NCBI RefSeq assembly: GCF_025913575.1
Contig: NZ_CP109785.1
Span: 1,984,001-2,048,000, forward strand
Direction: 5' to 3'
Length of the DNA: 64,000 nucleotides
Source of the DNA: Halocatena marina
GTDB taxonomy: Archaea > Halobacteriota > Halobacteria > Halobacteriales > Haloarculaceae
In this document: piece after piece, positions 42,408 through 51,347 of the stretch
How positions within the stretch are numbered: the stretch's first letter is position 1
Layout of the letters: each line of letters starts with the position of its first letter
Made by a program: the position numbers and the translations under genes
Notes under the pieces: generated by a model
Database searches by the model: none
Told to the model about the DNA's origin: nothing
The model's input: the letters and a program-made list of their open reading frames with translations, nothing else

Positions 42408-43568
42408 TTAGTATCGAAGGTAGGGTGTTCGCGCGTTCTCGAACGCTTCGAGGTCATCCGTCCAGCAATCAGTGATGTCCTCTGCGATCTCTCGGGCGCT
42501 TGCGGCATCCGCAGTGTCGATCGCTTCGCGCAGATAGCTACCACCAGCGAGTTTATCGATGAAGAATGATCCATCGTACTCGATCCACTCACACCGGTCG
42601 GAGTCGGTGAACGCAGAGGCAAGAACCGTGAGACCAACCAACACCGGATCGACAGCGTCACGATCGAGGACGTGAATCTGGATGCCCATCACGTTCTCGC
42701 GTTCGTGTTTCGAGAACGTCGGCGAGAAGTACGCAGGACGGAACGCAACGCCGTCGAGAGCTTGATTGGAGAGCTCTGCTGCCCACTCGTCAGCATCGAT
42801 CCACGGTGCGCCGACGAGTTCGAACGGCTTCGTGGTCCCCCGTCCTTCCGAGAGATTCGTTCCCTCGAAAAAGCAAGTGCCTGGATAGAGCACAGCCGTA
42901 CCAGGTGTTGGCATGTTCGGCGATGGATAGACCCACGGCAGCCCAGTCTCTGGGAACCACGCGGTGCGCGACCAGTCGTCCAGTTCGACGACTTCCACAG
43001 CGGCACCGATATTGAACTCCTCATTGAAATAGGTCGCCAGCTCGCCGATCGTCATGCCGTGGACGATCGGGAGACCGTATCCGCCGACGAATGACGAGGC
43101 GACTTCATCGATCCGGTTCCCCGCGATGGATAGTGGGGCAATGGGGTTCGGGCGATCGAGGACGACAAGTCGCTTGTCTGCCTCAGCGACGCCCCAGAGC
43201 GCCGAGGCAAGCGTATAAATGAGCGTGTAAAAACGGCAACCGACATCCTGCATGTCGTAGACGACCGTATCGAGCGATTCGAGCATCTCCGGTTGCAGGC
43301 GGCGTTGCTCCCCGTAGAGACTCTTGACTGGCAGGCCCGTTCGTTCGTCGGTGCTGTCGTCGATTTTCACACCAGCCTGCGCGTCACCACGGAGCCCGTG
43401 TTCCGGACCGAACAGCTTCCGAAGATCGAACGCGTCGTGATCGTGGAGGAGATCGATCGTCGGAGTGAGACCGCTGTCGGTTCCTGATGGGTTGGTGATG
43501 AGTCCCAACTGGCCCTCGACAGCGTCGGTCCGCTCTGTCAGTAGTCGTTCTACGCCCAATCGCACCAT
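42408..43568 (-). CDS. namZ: Exo-beta-N-acetylmuramidase NamZ (DUF1343, GH171)
   Basis: A 386-residue NamZ homologue. Diagnostic blocks are GPEHGLRGD (54-62), TGLPVKSLYG (77-86), YDMQDVGCRFYT (104-115), VLDRPNP (136-142), HGMTIGEL (170-177) and EGTNLSEGRGTTKPFE (235-250). In Bacillus subtilis NamZ (YbbC) removes MurNAc from the non-reducing ends of peptidoglycan chains and works with NagZ. No signal peptide is visible here, so a cytoplasmic role on imported fragments is likely. The ATG at 43568 follows a TATA-like box (43592-43600) by 28 bases. The earlier ATG at 43616 is unlikely. Confidence 0.93.
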   Translation of the reverse strand: MVRLGVERLLTERTDAVEGQLGLITNPSGTDSGLTPTIDLLHDHDAFDLRKLFGPEHGLRGDAQAGVKIDDSTDERTGLPVKSLYGEQRRLQPEMLESLDTVVYDMQDVGCRFYTLIYTLASALWGVAEADKRLVVLDRPNPIAPLSIAGNRIDEVASSFVGGYGLPIVHGMTIGELATYFNEEFNIGAAVEVVELDDWSRTAWFPETGLPWVYPSPNMPTPGTAVLYPGTCFFEGTNLSEGRGTTKPFELVGAPWIDADEWAAELSNQALDGVAFRPAYFSPTFSKHERENVMGIQIHVLDRDAVDPVLVGLTVLASAFTDSDRCEWIEYDGSFFIDKLAGGSYLREAIDTADAASAREIAEDITDCWTDDLEAFENARTPYLRY

Positions 43569-43591
43569 GGTTCGAACAACACGGGGCACCC

Positions 43592-43600
43592 CTAAAAAAC
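43592..43600 (-). promoter_or_regulatory. TATA-like box of namZ-nagZ
   Basis: The minus strand reads GTTTTTTAG, centred 28 bases before the namZ ATG. A hexamer repeat abuts it upstream. Confidence 0.5.
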
Positions 43601-43636
43601 TCCGTATCCGTATCAATATCAGTATCTGTACCCGTA
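43601..43636. repeat. Hexanucleotide repeat array next to the namZ promoter
   Basis: Six imperfect units of pattern tcNgta (tccgta, tccgta, tcaata, tcagta, tctgta, cccgta) lie directly upstream of the namZ TATA-like box, where activator elements of haloarchaeal promoters are found. The array resembles the hexamer run inside nagZ. Confidence 0.65.
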
Positions 43637-43699
43637 TTCGGTCCGTTTCAACGACTCAATTTCTGGGTCGTCTTTCCTCGTTGCAGTTTCGTTCGTGTC

Positions 43700-44869
43700 T
43701 CATACGCTTCTTGTTGTGACTGTGTCGAGCCAGTCGAGGTGTGTCTCGCTCATGAGCGCGTGGTTGTACACGTGAATTCTGTCGCCGAAACCGGCCACGT
43801 CAGCAAGAAAGCCCCGCAGTTCGGATTCCGTCTCGAACAGATCTGGATCGAGCGTGATACCGATATCGACCGGTACGTCAACACGCTCTTTGTACTGTTG
43901 GACACGGCGGCGGGCAAGATCTGAGTCGGCCGTGTAGCAGAGGGCAACGATGCGGTCGATATGTTCGTGAAGCTGATCAAGTGTAACACCGGACGGCCAT
44001 CCGTCGTCTGGATCTCGGCCGAGACCGTCCGATGCCGAGTACGTGAGTGCGATATCGCCGCTCGCTGCCGCTAGCCGTCCGAGCAACTCGTCGATGACAG
44101 ACGATCGAAAGTCGAATAGTTTCTTCAGCTCCGGCTGCTGGGTTGCCAGCTCTTCAAGCGATGTTACAGACGCTGTTGGCTGCTGGAGCGCGGTCCGAGC
44201 GATGCGTTGTGTCACTTCGCGGGCCCGGTCGAAATCGATGGGATGGTTTTCAGCCCGAGAGCGACACGCCGAGCAAAAACACTGCGAGAGAAGCAGTTCC
44301 TCGGGGCGTCCCTGAACGACGTGGTTTTTCGCGTGACCGAATCGTGTGCCGTGACTGTGGAAGGCGTCGGGATAGCCAAGCGATTCGAGATTGATCGATT
44401 CAATGTCATACCCAGCGAGCGAACGGGCAATTCCCTCGAAGTACCGCTGAACCGCCGGGTGAGACGGACAAAACGCATGATCGTGGCGGTCACCGAAAAC
44501 GCTCTGCGTGCGGTACTGTGGATACTCCGATCCGAGTTTCGAGTTGTGAAAGCAGACGAGCCACGCGTTCACGTCGATCGCATGGCGGTCCGCGCCGGCG
44601 ACGATTGACTGAAACGGATCGGTGTGACCAGCGACCTCGTGTACTGGTGGATCAATAGGAGTATCCACGGTGGACAGATCGGGGTCAAAGTAACATCCTC
44701 CCGTGTACGATTTGAAGAGTGTACCGTTCGAGCGGGGTTCCAGCGTCCGAATCGAGTGATAGTGAGCAGCCGCCGTGACGGATGTCACGCCGTGCTCAGC
44801 GAGTTCTCGACACGTCGCGTCAATGTCATCTGAGAGTAGACTCCATGGATAACTCCAGACTGCGACCAT
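43700..44869 (-). CDS. Putative TIM-barrel hydrolase of unknown family, embedded in the NagZ-NamZ cluster
   Basis: A 389-residue protein that I cannot place in a named family. The alternation of VTSVTAAAHYHS, DVNAWLVCFHNS, INLESLGYPDA, IALTYSASDG, IVALCYTA and VDIGITLDPD looks like beta strands of a TIM-barrel glycosidase-like fold. Conserved-looking residues include the Glu in INLESLGY and a CFCSAC cysteine pair (about 197-202), seen in several uncharacterised glycoside-hydrolase-like proteins. No signal peptide. The start at 44869 is supported by a TATA-like box 27 bases upstream (44891-44900). It sits between namZ and the AmiE-like gene, all on one strand, so a role in muropeptide breakdown is inferred. 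Confidence 0.8.
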   Translation of the reverse strand: MVAVWSYPWSLLSDDIDATCRELAEHGVTSVTAAAHYHSIRTLEPRSNGTLFKSYTGGCYFDPDLSTVDTPIDPPVHEVAGHTDPFQSIVAGADRHAIDVNAWLVCFHNSKLGSEYPQYRTQSVFGDRHDHAFCPSHPAVQRYFEGIARSLAGYDIESINLESLGYPDAFHSHGTRFGHAKNHVVQGRPEELLLSQCFCSACRSRAENHPIDFDRAREVTQRIARTALQQPTASVTSLEELATQQPELKKLFDFRSSVIDELLGRLAAASGDIALTYSASDGLGRDPDDGWPSGVTLDQLHEHIDRIVALCYTADSDLARRRVQQYKERVDVPVDIGITLDPDLFETESELRGFLADVAGFGDRIHVYNHALMSETHLDWLDTVTTRSV

Positions 44870-44890
44870 ACGGTTCAACCACCCGGTGTG

Positions 44891-44900
44891 ATAATAAATA
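44891..44900 (-). promoter_or_regulatory. TATA-like box of the TIM-barrel gene
   Basis: The minus strand reads TATTTATTAT, centred 27 bases before the ATG at 44869. This decides against the upstream ATG at 44935. Confidence 0.55.
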
Positions 44901-44944
44901 TTGTCCGTCGGTGCTGCTGGTCTCTCTGTCTGCATCGGGATCAG

Positions 44945-45973
44945 CTAGTCGAATCGTCCTGCGGCAACCATCGCGTAAAATCGTTCGCGGAACCGAATGA
45001 GACCGGTCTCTTTTCCGTCGTACACTTGGTTTGTGAGCAGTATGGCAAAGCGGTCGCGCTCGTGGTCGAGCCACATTGATGTTCCTGTGTATCCAGTGTG
45101 ACCAAGTCCGCTCAACGACCAGTTCGGCGATGGATACGTTCCGTCTCCGAGTCGCCACCCGAGGCTGTGTCGGTCATCGAGCTCGGGAAGCCAATCGTCC
45201 TGTAACCGACCGACGGTCGCAGGCGAGAGGAGTGCATCGCCGCTGAGGTACTGTTGTGCGAACGACGCGAGATCGTCGACGGTTGTAAACAGACCTGCGT
45301 TTCCGCTTTCCCCGCCCATCACCCACCCCAGTGGATCGTGAATCTCCCCACTGAGCACCCGATCGCGGTACGTATGGTCGTAGGTCGCGGCGACGTTCGA
45401 AGCATCCACGGGACCGAGATGGGACTCAGTCATATCCGCGGGCCCGAAGACGAAGTCGGCTGCGAGTTCGCCGAGTGACCGATCGGTCGCACGCCGAAGC
45501 ATCTCAGCTGCGTACACGAAGTTCAGACAGCTGTATTCGTGCCGAGTCCCCGGTTGAGACGCGAGTATTCCGTCATCGAGTCCGGCGAACACGTCCGCTC
45601 GTGAGTCCCACGCTTCGGAGAAAGCGTACGGTTGCAGCCCTGAGCTGTGCGTCAGCAGTTCTACAAGACGAACGTTACCCACGCTTGGACCGACAGTGGG
45701 GACGTATCGACGTACTTCGTCCGAAAACGCCACACGGCCGCACTCCATCAGACCGAGCGCGACTGTTGCGGTTACGACTGGTTTCGTCAACGAAGCCACA
45801 TCGAACAGCGTCGATCGCGTCATCTGATCTGTTTCATCGCGTTGTCCGACAGCGACAGCGCGGTCGATTCCAGACGATCGGCCGACAGCCGCCACAGCGC
45901 CCGGATACACCTCCTCACAGCCTTCGGTCAGGAAGACCGCGAGCGGATCGTCTGAACAACTCGAACTATCCAT
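44945..45973 (-). CDS. Serine hydrolase of the beta-lactamase/AmiE type
   Basis: A 342-residue penicillin-binding-fold hydrolase. The nucleophile motif SLTK is at 61-64, YSC at 147-149 (where relatives have YSN or YSD), and HTGYTG replaces the KTG box near the C-terminus. No export signal is visible. In Bacillus subtilis the same family member AmiE (YbbE), encoded next to NagZ and NamZ, cuts the MurNAc-L-Ala amide bond. The same neighbours here suggest the same reaction. Esterase or D-aminopeptidase activity is the alternative, since the family is broad. The start at 45973 (MDSSSCSDD) is chosen over 46054 because the longer version has no family support. Confidence 0.85.
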   Translation of the reverse strand: MDSSSCSDDPLAVFLTEGCEEVYPGAVAAVGRSSGIDRAVAVGQRDETDQMTRSTLFDVASLTKPVVTATVALGLMECGRVAFSDEVRRYVPTVGPSVGNVRLVELLTHSSGLQPYAFSEAWDSRADVFAGLDDGILASQPGTRHEYSCLNFVYAAEMLRRATDRSLGELAADFVFGPADMTESHLGPVDASNVAATYDHTYRDRVLSGEIHDPLGWVMGGESGNAGLFTTVDDLASFAQQYLSGDALLSPATVGRLQDDWLPELDDRHSLGWRLGDGTYPSPNWSLSGLGHTGYTGTSMWLDHERDRFAILLTNQVYDGKETGLIRFRERFYAMVAAGRFD

Positions 45974-46035
45974 CTCGCGGACCGACGCTACCGAACACCG
46001 TAACTGCTTCGGCGCTATCGACAGCACGGCTAGCA

Positions 46036-46043
46036 ATATATAC
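46036..46043 (+). promoter_or_regulatory. TATA-like box in the serine hydrolase/HAD divergent spacer
   Basis: Reads aatatata, centred about 28 bases before the HAD ATG at 46068. Being nearly symmetric, it could also serve the divergent serine hydrolase gene. Confidence 0.5.
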
Positions 46044-46067
46044 ATTCGCCACAAGAACAGATCGTCG

Positions 46068-46748
46068 ATGACATACGACTCGATCCTGTTCGATCTCGAT
46101 GGCGTGCTCTTGTGTCTCCATCCCGATCATCCGACGGTCTACCAGCAAGCGATCGAAGCAACGTTCGAGGAGTTCGACGTTACCCCCGTGGCCGCTGATC
46201 TCGATGCCTTTACCAGTGGAGCCACAGTCGAGGAGATGCGACGTGTCTGTGCCGGTTACAACATCGACTTCGAGACGTTCTGGGTGCGCCGAGAGACGAA
46301 TGCATTCACGCTTCAGCGCGAGATGATGAAGCGCGGCGAACGAGTGCCGTACGACGACTGCGTGGTGCTCGAACAACTGGCAGAGCAACACACCTTGGGC
46401 CTTGTCAGTAGCAACCAGCACGCGACTGTCGAGGAGATGCTCACACAATTTGGACTGGCTGATCTCTTTGAGACAGTGTACGGCCGAACACCGACGGTCG
46501 AGGGCTTCGTCCGGACGAAACCGGAGACTCATTACGTCGAGCAGGCGATGGCCGACCTCGGCACGGTTGAGGGGGTGTACGTCGGAGACAGCGCTTGTGA
46601 CGTTCAGGCTGCTCACGCTGCTGGTCTCGATGCAGTGTTCATCCGGCGCTCACACCGCGAGGATTACACGCTTCCCGAAGAGCCGGCACACGAGATCCAC
46701 ACACTGGCGTCTCTCCCCACCATTCCCGGTATTGCATCCTCGATGTGA
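46068..46748 (+). CDS. HAD-superfamily phosphatase (Gph/MupP-like)
   Basis: A 226-residue HAD hydrolase with all four motifs: DLDGVL (Asp nucleophile, residues 9-14), SSN near 111-113, the Lys in RTKPETHYVEQAM and GDSACD near 175-180. The cap is of the small helical type shared with phosphoglycolate and sugar-phosphate phosphatases. In Pseudomonas a related enzyme, MupP, dephosphorylates MurNAc-6-phosphate made by AnmK. The position between the AmiE-like and AnmK genes makes this attractive, but substrate specificity cannot be read from sequence. The start has a TATA-like box at -28. Confidence 0.87.
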   Translation: MTYDSILFDLDGVLLCLHPDHPTVYQQAIEATFEEFDVTPVAADLDAFTSGATVEEMRRVCAGYNIDFETFWVRRETNAFTLQREMMKRGERVPYDDCVVLEQLAEQHTLGLVSSNQHATVEEMLTQFGLADLFETVYGRTPTVEGFVRTKPETHYVEQAMADLGTVEGVYVGDSACDVQAAHAAGLDAVFIRRSHREDYTLPEEPAHEIHTLASLPTIPGIASSM

Positions 46749-47287
46749 TTTTCGCTCCGCTCGTCCAATAGATGATTGTTAGAAGCGTTGAGTGTGTAGA
46801 ATAAATACTTTCGACTCAGTCGAAATGGGGCATGATGGTGAGAGACACGCATAGGCGGGTTGTCGTGACGAAATACGACTCCAACAGGCAATCTATTACG
46901 TTAGAACCAGTCGAAAGCGGCGGTAGAGGCCTTACAATGTCAGTTTTATCGAGGTTCGCTCGTTCGAGAACCACGATCAATGCGTTACACTGGTACTGAT
47001 GTAACGCCGATGCTGGCAAGAACGGACGGTCTACACCTATGTTGAGTCACATGTTGTCAATCTTCGTATCGAGTGTCGGAATTCGAATCGTTCGAAACCA
47101 CCCATACGATGCGTGGTGCGGTTCAATCGTCGTCAGGACCGTTTTGGTAGTTTAAGCTCGGACGATCAGCGGCTCTCGATCGAAAACGGCAGAATGTGGA
47201 CGTTTCATCCGGATGAAAACAACAACAGCGTGGAAGCAGCGATTTCAGTTGTTCTACAATCACGCTGTCAACACGATTCGATTGCTA
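46749..47287. other. Spacer between HAD and AnmK genes (convergent)
   Basis: About 540 bases between two stop codons. No convincing gene. It contains a perfect 16-base palindrome at 47203-47218. Confidence 0.55.
47203..47218. repeat. Perfect palindrome downstream of anmK
   Basis: tttcatccggatgaaa is its own reverse complement and lies 70 bases beyond the anmK stop. It could be a protein-binding site or a short hairpin. No T-run follows it on either strand. Confidence 0.45.
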
Positions 47288-48448
47288 TCACGTTGGTGGA
47301 GCACGTGTCCCCATCACGACAGGGTGAGCCGCACCGGTTGCGCTTGGGACGTTGTTTGGGACACCATCGAGCGCAGCAGCAGCGAGCAGTGCGAAGGCAA
47401 CGGCTTCCTTCTCGTCGATACCGATCCCATACTCGTCGATCGTGTACACGGGAGCATCGAGGTTCGATTTGAGCAGTTCGATCAGTCGGTCGTTGTACGC
47501 GCCACCGCCCGAAAGAATGATCTCGTCGGGCACAGGGAGAAACCGCTGGTAAGCATCCGTAATGGATCGAGCCGTCAACGCGGTCGCCGTCGCAACGGCG
47601 TCCTCGTCCGAGAGCGAACGCGCTCGACACGCATCGAGAAAGTCCTCGATATAGGAGCTACCGAATCGCTCGCGTCCCGTGGATTTTGGTGGATCAGCGC
47701 GAAAGTACGGATCGTCCAGCAGTTCGTCGAGGACAGCGTCGCTTGCAGTTCCACTGCGCGCAAGGCGGCCGTTCCGGTCGTAGGTTAGTTCATCGTTCGT
47801 TATGTGTTCGACGACACCGTCGATGATCACGTTCCCGGGTCCTGTATCGAAGGCGATCACGTCCGCTCGGTTCGCACAGGGAGGGAGTGCGGTGCAGTTC
47901 GCAATGCCGCCGATGTTCTGTGCGATTCGAAACTTCGTCTCGTGGGCAAGAAGCGCGAGATCAGCGAATGGCACGAGCGGCGCACCGTGGCCGCCAGCAG
48001 CGATGTCGGCAGTCCGAAAGTCTGCAACCGTCGTTAGACCCGTTTGTTCGGCGATGATGCTCGGATCGCCAATTTGCAGCGTCGAACGGAGACGCTCGTC
48101 ACCGACAGGGAGAGCACGTGGTTCGGGGTGGTGTCTGACCGTCTGACCATGCGATCCAATAGCGTCAACGTCAGCGAGTGATCGATCGGCGGCGGCCACA
48201 GCTGCGATGGCTGCGTCCGCAAAGACCGCTCCAAGCGCCACGTTCAGATCGCACAGCTCGGCAACTGTCCCATCGTCCCCGCACACTCGCGCAATGCGCT
48301 CTCGGAGTTCAGAATCGTACGGGCGTGTGAGAGACGATTCGACGGTCACGTCGTATCCGTTCGTGTTAGAGCGGATCCGACAGCACGCTGCGTCGACGCC
48401 GTCGAGCGACGTTCCAGACATCAGTCCAACAATGCGACGGCCGCTCAC
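47288..48448 (-). CDS. anmK: Anhydro-N-acetylmuramic acid kinase
   Basis: A 386-residue AnmK with the complete family signature: GLMSGTSLDGVD (8-19), IGSHGQT (97-103), DFRTADIAAGGHGAPLVP (143-160), DTGPGN (201-206, with the catalytic Asp), SGGGAYN near 313 and KEAVAFALLA near 348. AnmK opens the 1,6-anhydro ring of MurNAc while phosphorylating it, giving MurNAc-6-phosphate. The substrate arises only from lytic transglycosylase action on peptidoglycan, which archaea lack. It starts at GTG, overlapping the TGA of the SDR gene (GTGA), so the two are coupled. No MurQ etherase gene is visible in this window. Confidence 0.94.
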   Translation of the reverse strand: MSGRRIVGLMSGTSLDGVDAACCRIRSNTNGYDVTVESSLTRPYDSELRERIARVCGDDGTVAELCDLNVALGAVFADAAIAAVAAADRSLADVDAIGSHGQTVRHHPEPRALPVGDERLRSTLQIGDPSIIAEQTGLTTVADFRTADIAAGGHGAPLVPFADLALLAHETKFRIAQNIGGIANCTALPPCANRADVIAFDTGPGNVIIDGVVEHITNDELTYDRNGRLARSGTASDAVLDELLDDPYFRADPPKSTGRERFGSSYIEDFLDACRARSLSDEDAVATATALTARSITDAYQRFLPVPDEIILSGGGAYNDRLIELLKSNLDAPVYTIDEYGIGIDEKEAVAFALLAAAALDGVPNNVPSATGAAHPVVMGTRAPPT

Positions 48449-49275
48449 GGTGACCCCTCCTGTGTGACCGGTTCGTCGATATCGTACATCAGCGTCTCCA
48501 AGCGTTGATCGAGTCCGGCAGTCAACCCACCGTCGATGACGAGCTCCGTCCCTGTAATGAACGAGGCCGCATCAGAGGTCAAAAAGAGCACAGCAGCGGC
48601 GACGTCCGCGGGCCGCCCGAACCGGCCGACTGGATACTGATTGAGCCACTCCTCACGAACTGTTCCCTCTGTTCTCAGTTTTTCGCTCGATGCGCCGGTG
48701 ATAATGGTGCCCGGGCAGATAGCGTTCGATCGGATTCCGTGGCGGCCGTACTGTGTGGCGATGAGCCGCGAGAGCGCGAGAATGCCGTTCTTGGCCGCCG
48801 AGTAGGATGCGAGCCCGATTCCGAGACGTGCGTTCACCGAAGAGACGTGAAGCAGTGCGCCGCCGCCCGAGTCGATCATTGCAGGAAGCACCTCTCGTGC
48901 GCAGAGAAACTGGCCCTTGAGATTCACGTCGATGATGCGATCCCACGTTGACTGAGACACGCGATCAGGATTCCCGTCGTCGAACGATCCACCGGCGTTG
49001 TTCACGAGCACGTCGATTCCACCGTGCGTGTCCATCGTCGCCTCAATCAGACTTGCTACGTCGTCTGCGTCACTAACGTCGGTTGGAACGAAATCTGCTC
49101 GTCCACCGTCGCGTTCGATGGCACTAACAGTCTCCTCACCTCCCGCTGCATCGATGTCTGCAACGACGACTGTCGCGCCTGTAGCACCGAACTGTCGTGC
49201 AATCGCGCTACCGATGCCGTTGCTTGCGCCAGTGACAACGACTATATCATCTTCTCGATCGTAGATTGAAGCCAT
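48445..49275 (-). CDS. Short-chain dehydrogenase/reductase (SDR)
   Basis: A 276-residue classical SDR. The cofactor motif TGASNGIG is at 15-22, NNAGG near 92-96, and the catalytic Ser-Tyr-Lys appears as HVSSVNARLGIGLASYSAAK near 142-161. The Asp after the second strand (VVADIDAAG) favours NAD(H). It is translationally coupled to anmK, so it probably acts on a sugar or lactyl-sugar intermediate in the same pathway. The substrate is unknown. It is divergent from the ABC importer operon. Confidence 0.9.
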   Translation of the reverse strand: MASIYDREDDIVVVTGASNGIGSAIARQFGATGATVVVADIDAAGGEETVSAIERDGGRADFVPTDVSDADDVASLIEATMDTHGGIDVLVNNAGGSFDDGNPDRVSQSTWDRIIDVNLKGQFLCAREVLPAMIDSGGGALLHVSSVNARLGIGLASYSAAKNGILALSRLIATQYGRHGIRSNAICPGTIITGASSEKLRTEGTVREEWLNQYPVGRFGRPADVAAAVLFLTSDAASFITGTELVIDGGLTAGLDQRLETLMYDIDEPVTQEGSP

Positions 49276-49340
49276 GGTTAGCGTTCATATTCAAACGTCA
49301 ACTGTGTTACGCCTCACTCGAATCCGTAAATCACCCAAAC

Positions 49341-49348
49341 TTTTAATA
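49341..49348 (+). promoter_or_regulatory. TATA box of the ABC importer operon
   Basis: Reads ttttaata, centred 26 bases before the ATG at 49371. It is the strongest box seen in the window and indicates a leaderless message. Confidence 0.6.
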
Positions 49349-49370
49349 TAATTACCAATATCCTTCGGGT

Positions 49371-51335
49371 ATGGCTAACAGTACGCGTAGCGCTGATGGC
49401 GATAGCAATGAGTCCCCGTTGACGCGGCGTCGATGGCTCGCGCTCTGTTCGGGCGCAGCGATGGCTGGACTGGCTGGCTGTGGTGCGAATCCAGACGATC
49501 CAAACGCCACGTTGAGTTCGGAGTCGACAGGCTCAGAGGGTGGTTCGAACAGCAACGCAGTCACGACCGAGCTTCACATGCGTGCGCCGGTGAGCTGGAC
49601 GCCGAGCGACTCGAACGTCAACCCCTTCTCGACGCAAGGTGACATCGAGTACTGGATGGAGTATATGTGGTGGGAGTCGCCGTCCTATCCGAACGCTGTC
49701 GGCGAGCCGATCTACTGGCTTGCCAAGGATATCAGCGTTCAGGGTGGTGGCTGTGAAGTCCTCATTACGCTCGATGAAAACCACACGTGGTGGGACGGCT
49801 CGCCGGTCACTGCCAAAGACTATCACACGACGCAGCTCATCACGGATTACAAGGAGTATGGTGGTCCGGACGAAACGGATGACGGCTGGGAAGTCGTTGA
49901 CAAATACAAGATCAAGAACGTCCTGTCGGGACCAGCAAATCCAGCAGTGAAGAAAGTCGACTACTACACGCCGGTTGCCAAGCACGACTACTACAAGTCG
50001 TGGCTAGAAAAGTTCGAAGACGCAAGCGGCGAGCAGGCCATCAAAGGCGTTGCAAAGGAGCTGAACGACCACACGGTGACGCTGAAAGATCTCACGGATA
50101 AGGGACTCGGCTGCGGGCTATGGAAGCCTGCACAGCTCTCTCCGACCAACGCTGTCCACGAGAAATATCAGGATCATCCGCGCGCCGACTGGACGAATCT
50201 GGAAACGTTCAACTGGCACCTGCTCTCGGAGAAACAGAAGGCGATACAGGCGCTAAACACAGGAAAACTGGATTTCGGTGATAAGCTGACCGATCAGGCT
50301 CGCACGAACGATCAGACCGAAGTCTTCAGTCGGTTCGGGATGAGTGGTGTTCCGAAATTAACGATGAACTGGAACAACGAGCATCTCGCTCGTCGTCCGG
50401 TTCGGCGCGCGATTGCCTACCTCATCGACAGCGAAGAGGTCGTCAAGGTGATTAAGAGCGCGCACGGCATCAAGTACAACTCGCGCAAGACCGTCTTCGG
50501 GATGTCCTCGAGTCTCATTAGCGACTGGGTCAGCGACGGATTCGTCGACAAACTCATCGACTATGGCAGCACATCGAAACCCGAGAAAGCCGCATCTGTC
50601 CTGAAAAAGGCGGGCTATTCGAAAAATGGCGGCGTCTGGGTAGGACCGAATGGGAGCAAAGTTTCGGGACTGACGTACCTCACACCGCCGTGGAACATCT
50701 ACAAGTCGGTCGGGAAGTACTTCAGTTCGAAGCTCGACGAATTCGGATTCAAAAACAACCTCGTCGTCCCGTCTGGAAGCGGATTTTACAAGCGCTGGGA
50801 CGAGACCTACGACTTCGACCTCTGTAACTGGTTCACGACTGGATCACACCCCGCATACGCCTATTCGACAGTAGAAGTGAGTGGGCTGGGGAACTACGAC
50901 GAAATTGCTGTTGCCACGGAGAAAACGGAGGGCTGTACGGTCAACCGCACGGAGCCGGAACTCGATCAGCCAACGAGTGAAAAACTGCAACACCCCATTC
51001 GGCCGAAATTCCCGAAGCAGATCGGCCAGAAGTCACTCAATTCAGAAGCGGGACAAACGCTGTATCCGCTCAAATGGCACAAGATCATGCTCCAAACACA
51101 AGACACACAGGAAGTCAAGCAACTCACCGAGAAGCTCGCGTGGTACGTGAACTGGCAGGTTCCACACGTCGGGTTCTACGACGAGGTGAAAGTCTACTGG
51201 GGCAACACTAACAAATTTGATTTCCCATCGTTGAAGGCCGACGACCACCCACATGCGGAGGAAACGAAGGCAGAACACCGCACGACTGCGATGGAGTTCT
51301 TAATGAAAGGACACATCAGCGCGAAGACGAAGTAG
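49371..51335 (+). CDS. ABC transporter solute-binding lipoprotein, family 5 (peptide type)
   Basis: A 654-residue binding protein. The N-terminus is a Tat lipoprotein signal: LTRRRWLALCSG with lipobox LAGC (Cys37), then a Ser/Gly/Asn-rich linker. The mature part has the family 5 pattern, such as WWDGSPVTAKDYHTT (about 141-155) and RRPVRRAIAYLIDSEEV (about 344-360). Family members bind oligopeptides, nickel, sugars or muropeptides. It is anchored outside the cell membrane and feeds the permeases downstream. The neighbours (NagZ, NamZ, AnmK) suggest muropeptides or oligosaccharide-peptides as cargo. At 654 residues it is larger than bacterial DppA/OppA (about 540), which may reflect a larger ligand. 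Confidence 0.9.
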   Translation: MANSTRSADGDSNESPLTRRRWLALCSGAAMAGLAGCGANPDDPNATLSSESTGSEGGSNSNAVTTELHMRAPVSWTPSDSNVNPFSTQGDIEYWMEYMWWESPSYPNAVGEPIYWLAKDISVQGGGCEVLITLDENHTWWDGSPVTAKDYHTTQLITDYKEYGGPDETDDGWEVVDKYKIKNVLSGPANPAVKKVDYYTPVAKHDYYKSWLEKFEDASGEQAIKGVAKELNDHTVTLKDLTDKGLGCGLWKPAQLSPTNAVHEKYQDHPRADWTNLETFNWHLLSEKQKAIQALNTGKLDFGDKLTDQARTNDQTEVFSRFGMSGVPKLTMNWNNEHLARRPVRRAIAYLIDSEEVVKVIKSAHGIKYNSRKTVFGMSSSLISDWVSDGFVDKLIDYGSTSKPEKAASVLKKAGYSKNGGVWVGPNGSKVSGLTYLTPPWNIYKSVGKYFSSKLDEFGFKNNLVVPSGSGFYKRWDETYDFDLCNWFTTGSHPAYAYSTVEVSGLGNYDEIAVATEKTEGCTVNRTEPELDQPTSEKLQHPIRPKFPKQIGQKSLNSEAGQTLYPLKWHKIMLQTQDTQEVKQLTEKLAWYVNWQVPHVGFYDEVKVYWGNTNKFDFPSLKADDHPHAEETKAEHRTTAMEFLMKGHISAKTK

Positions 51336-51347
51336 CGCTTGTTTGGC

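Noticed and set aside
42374..42661. 96-codon N-terminal extension of the NagZ frame
   Set aside because: It lies mostly within namZ in another frame, has no GH3 similarity, and a normal start exists at 42373.
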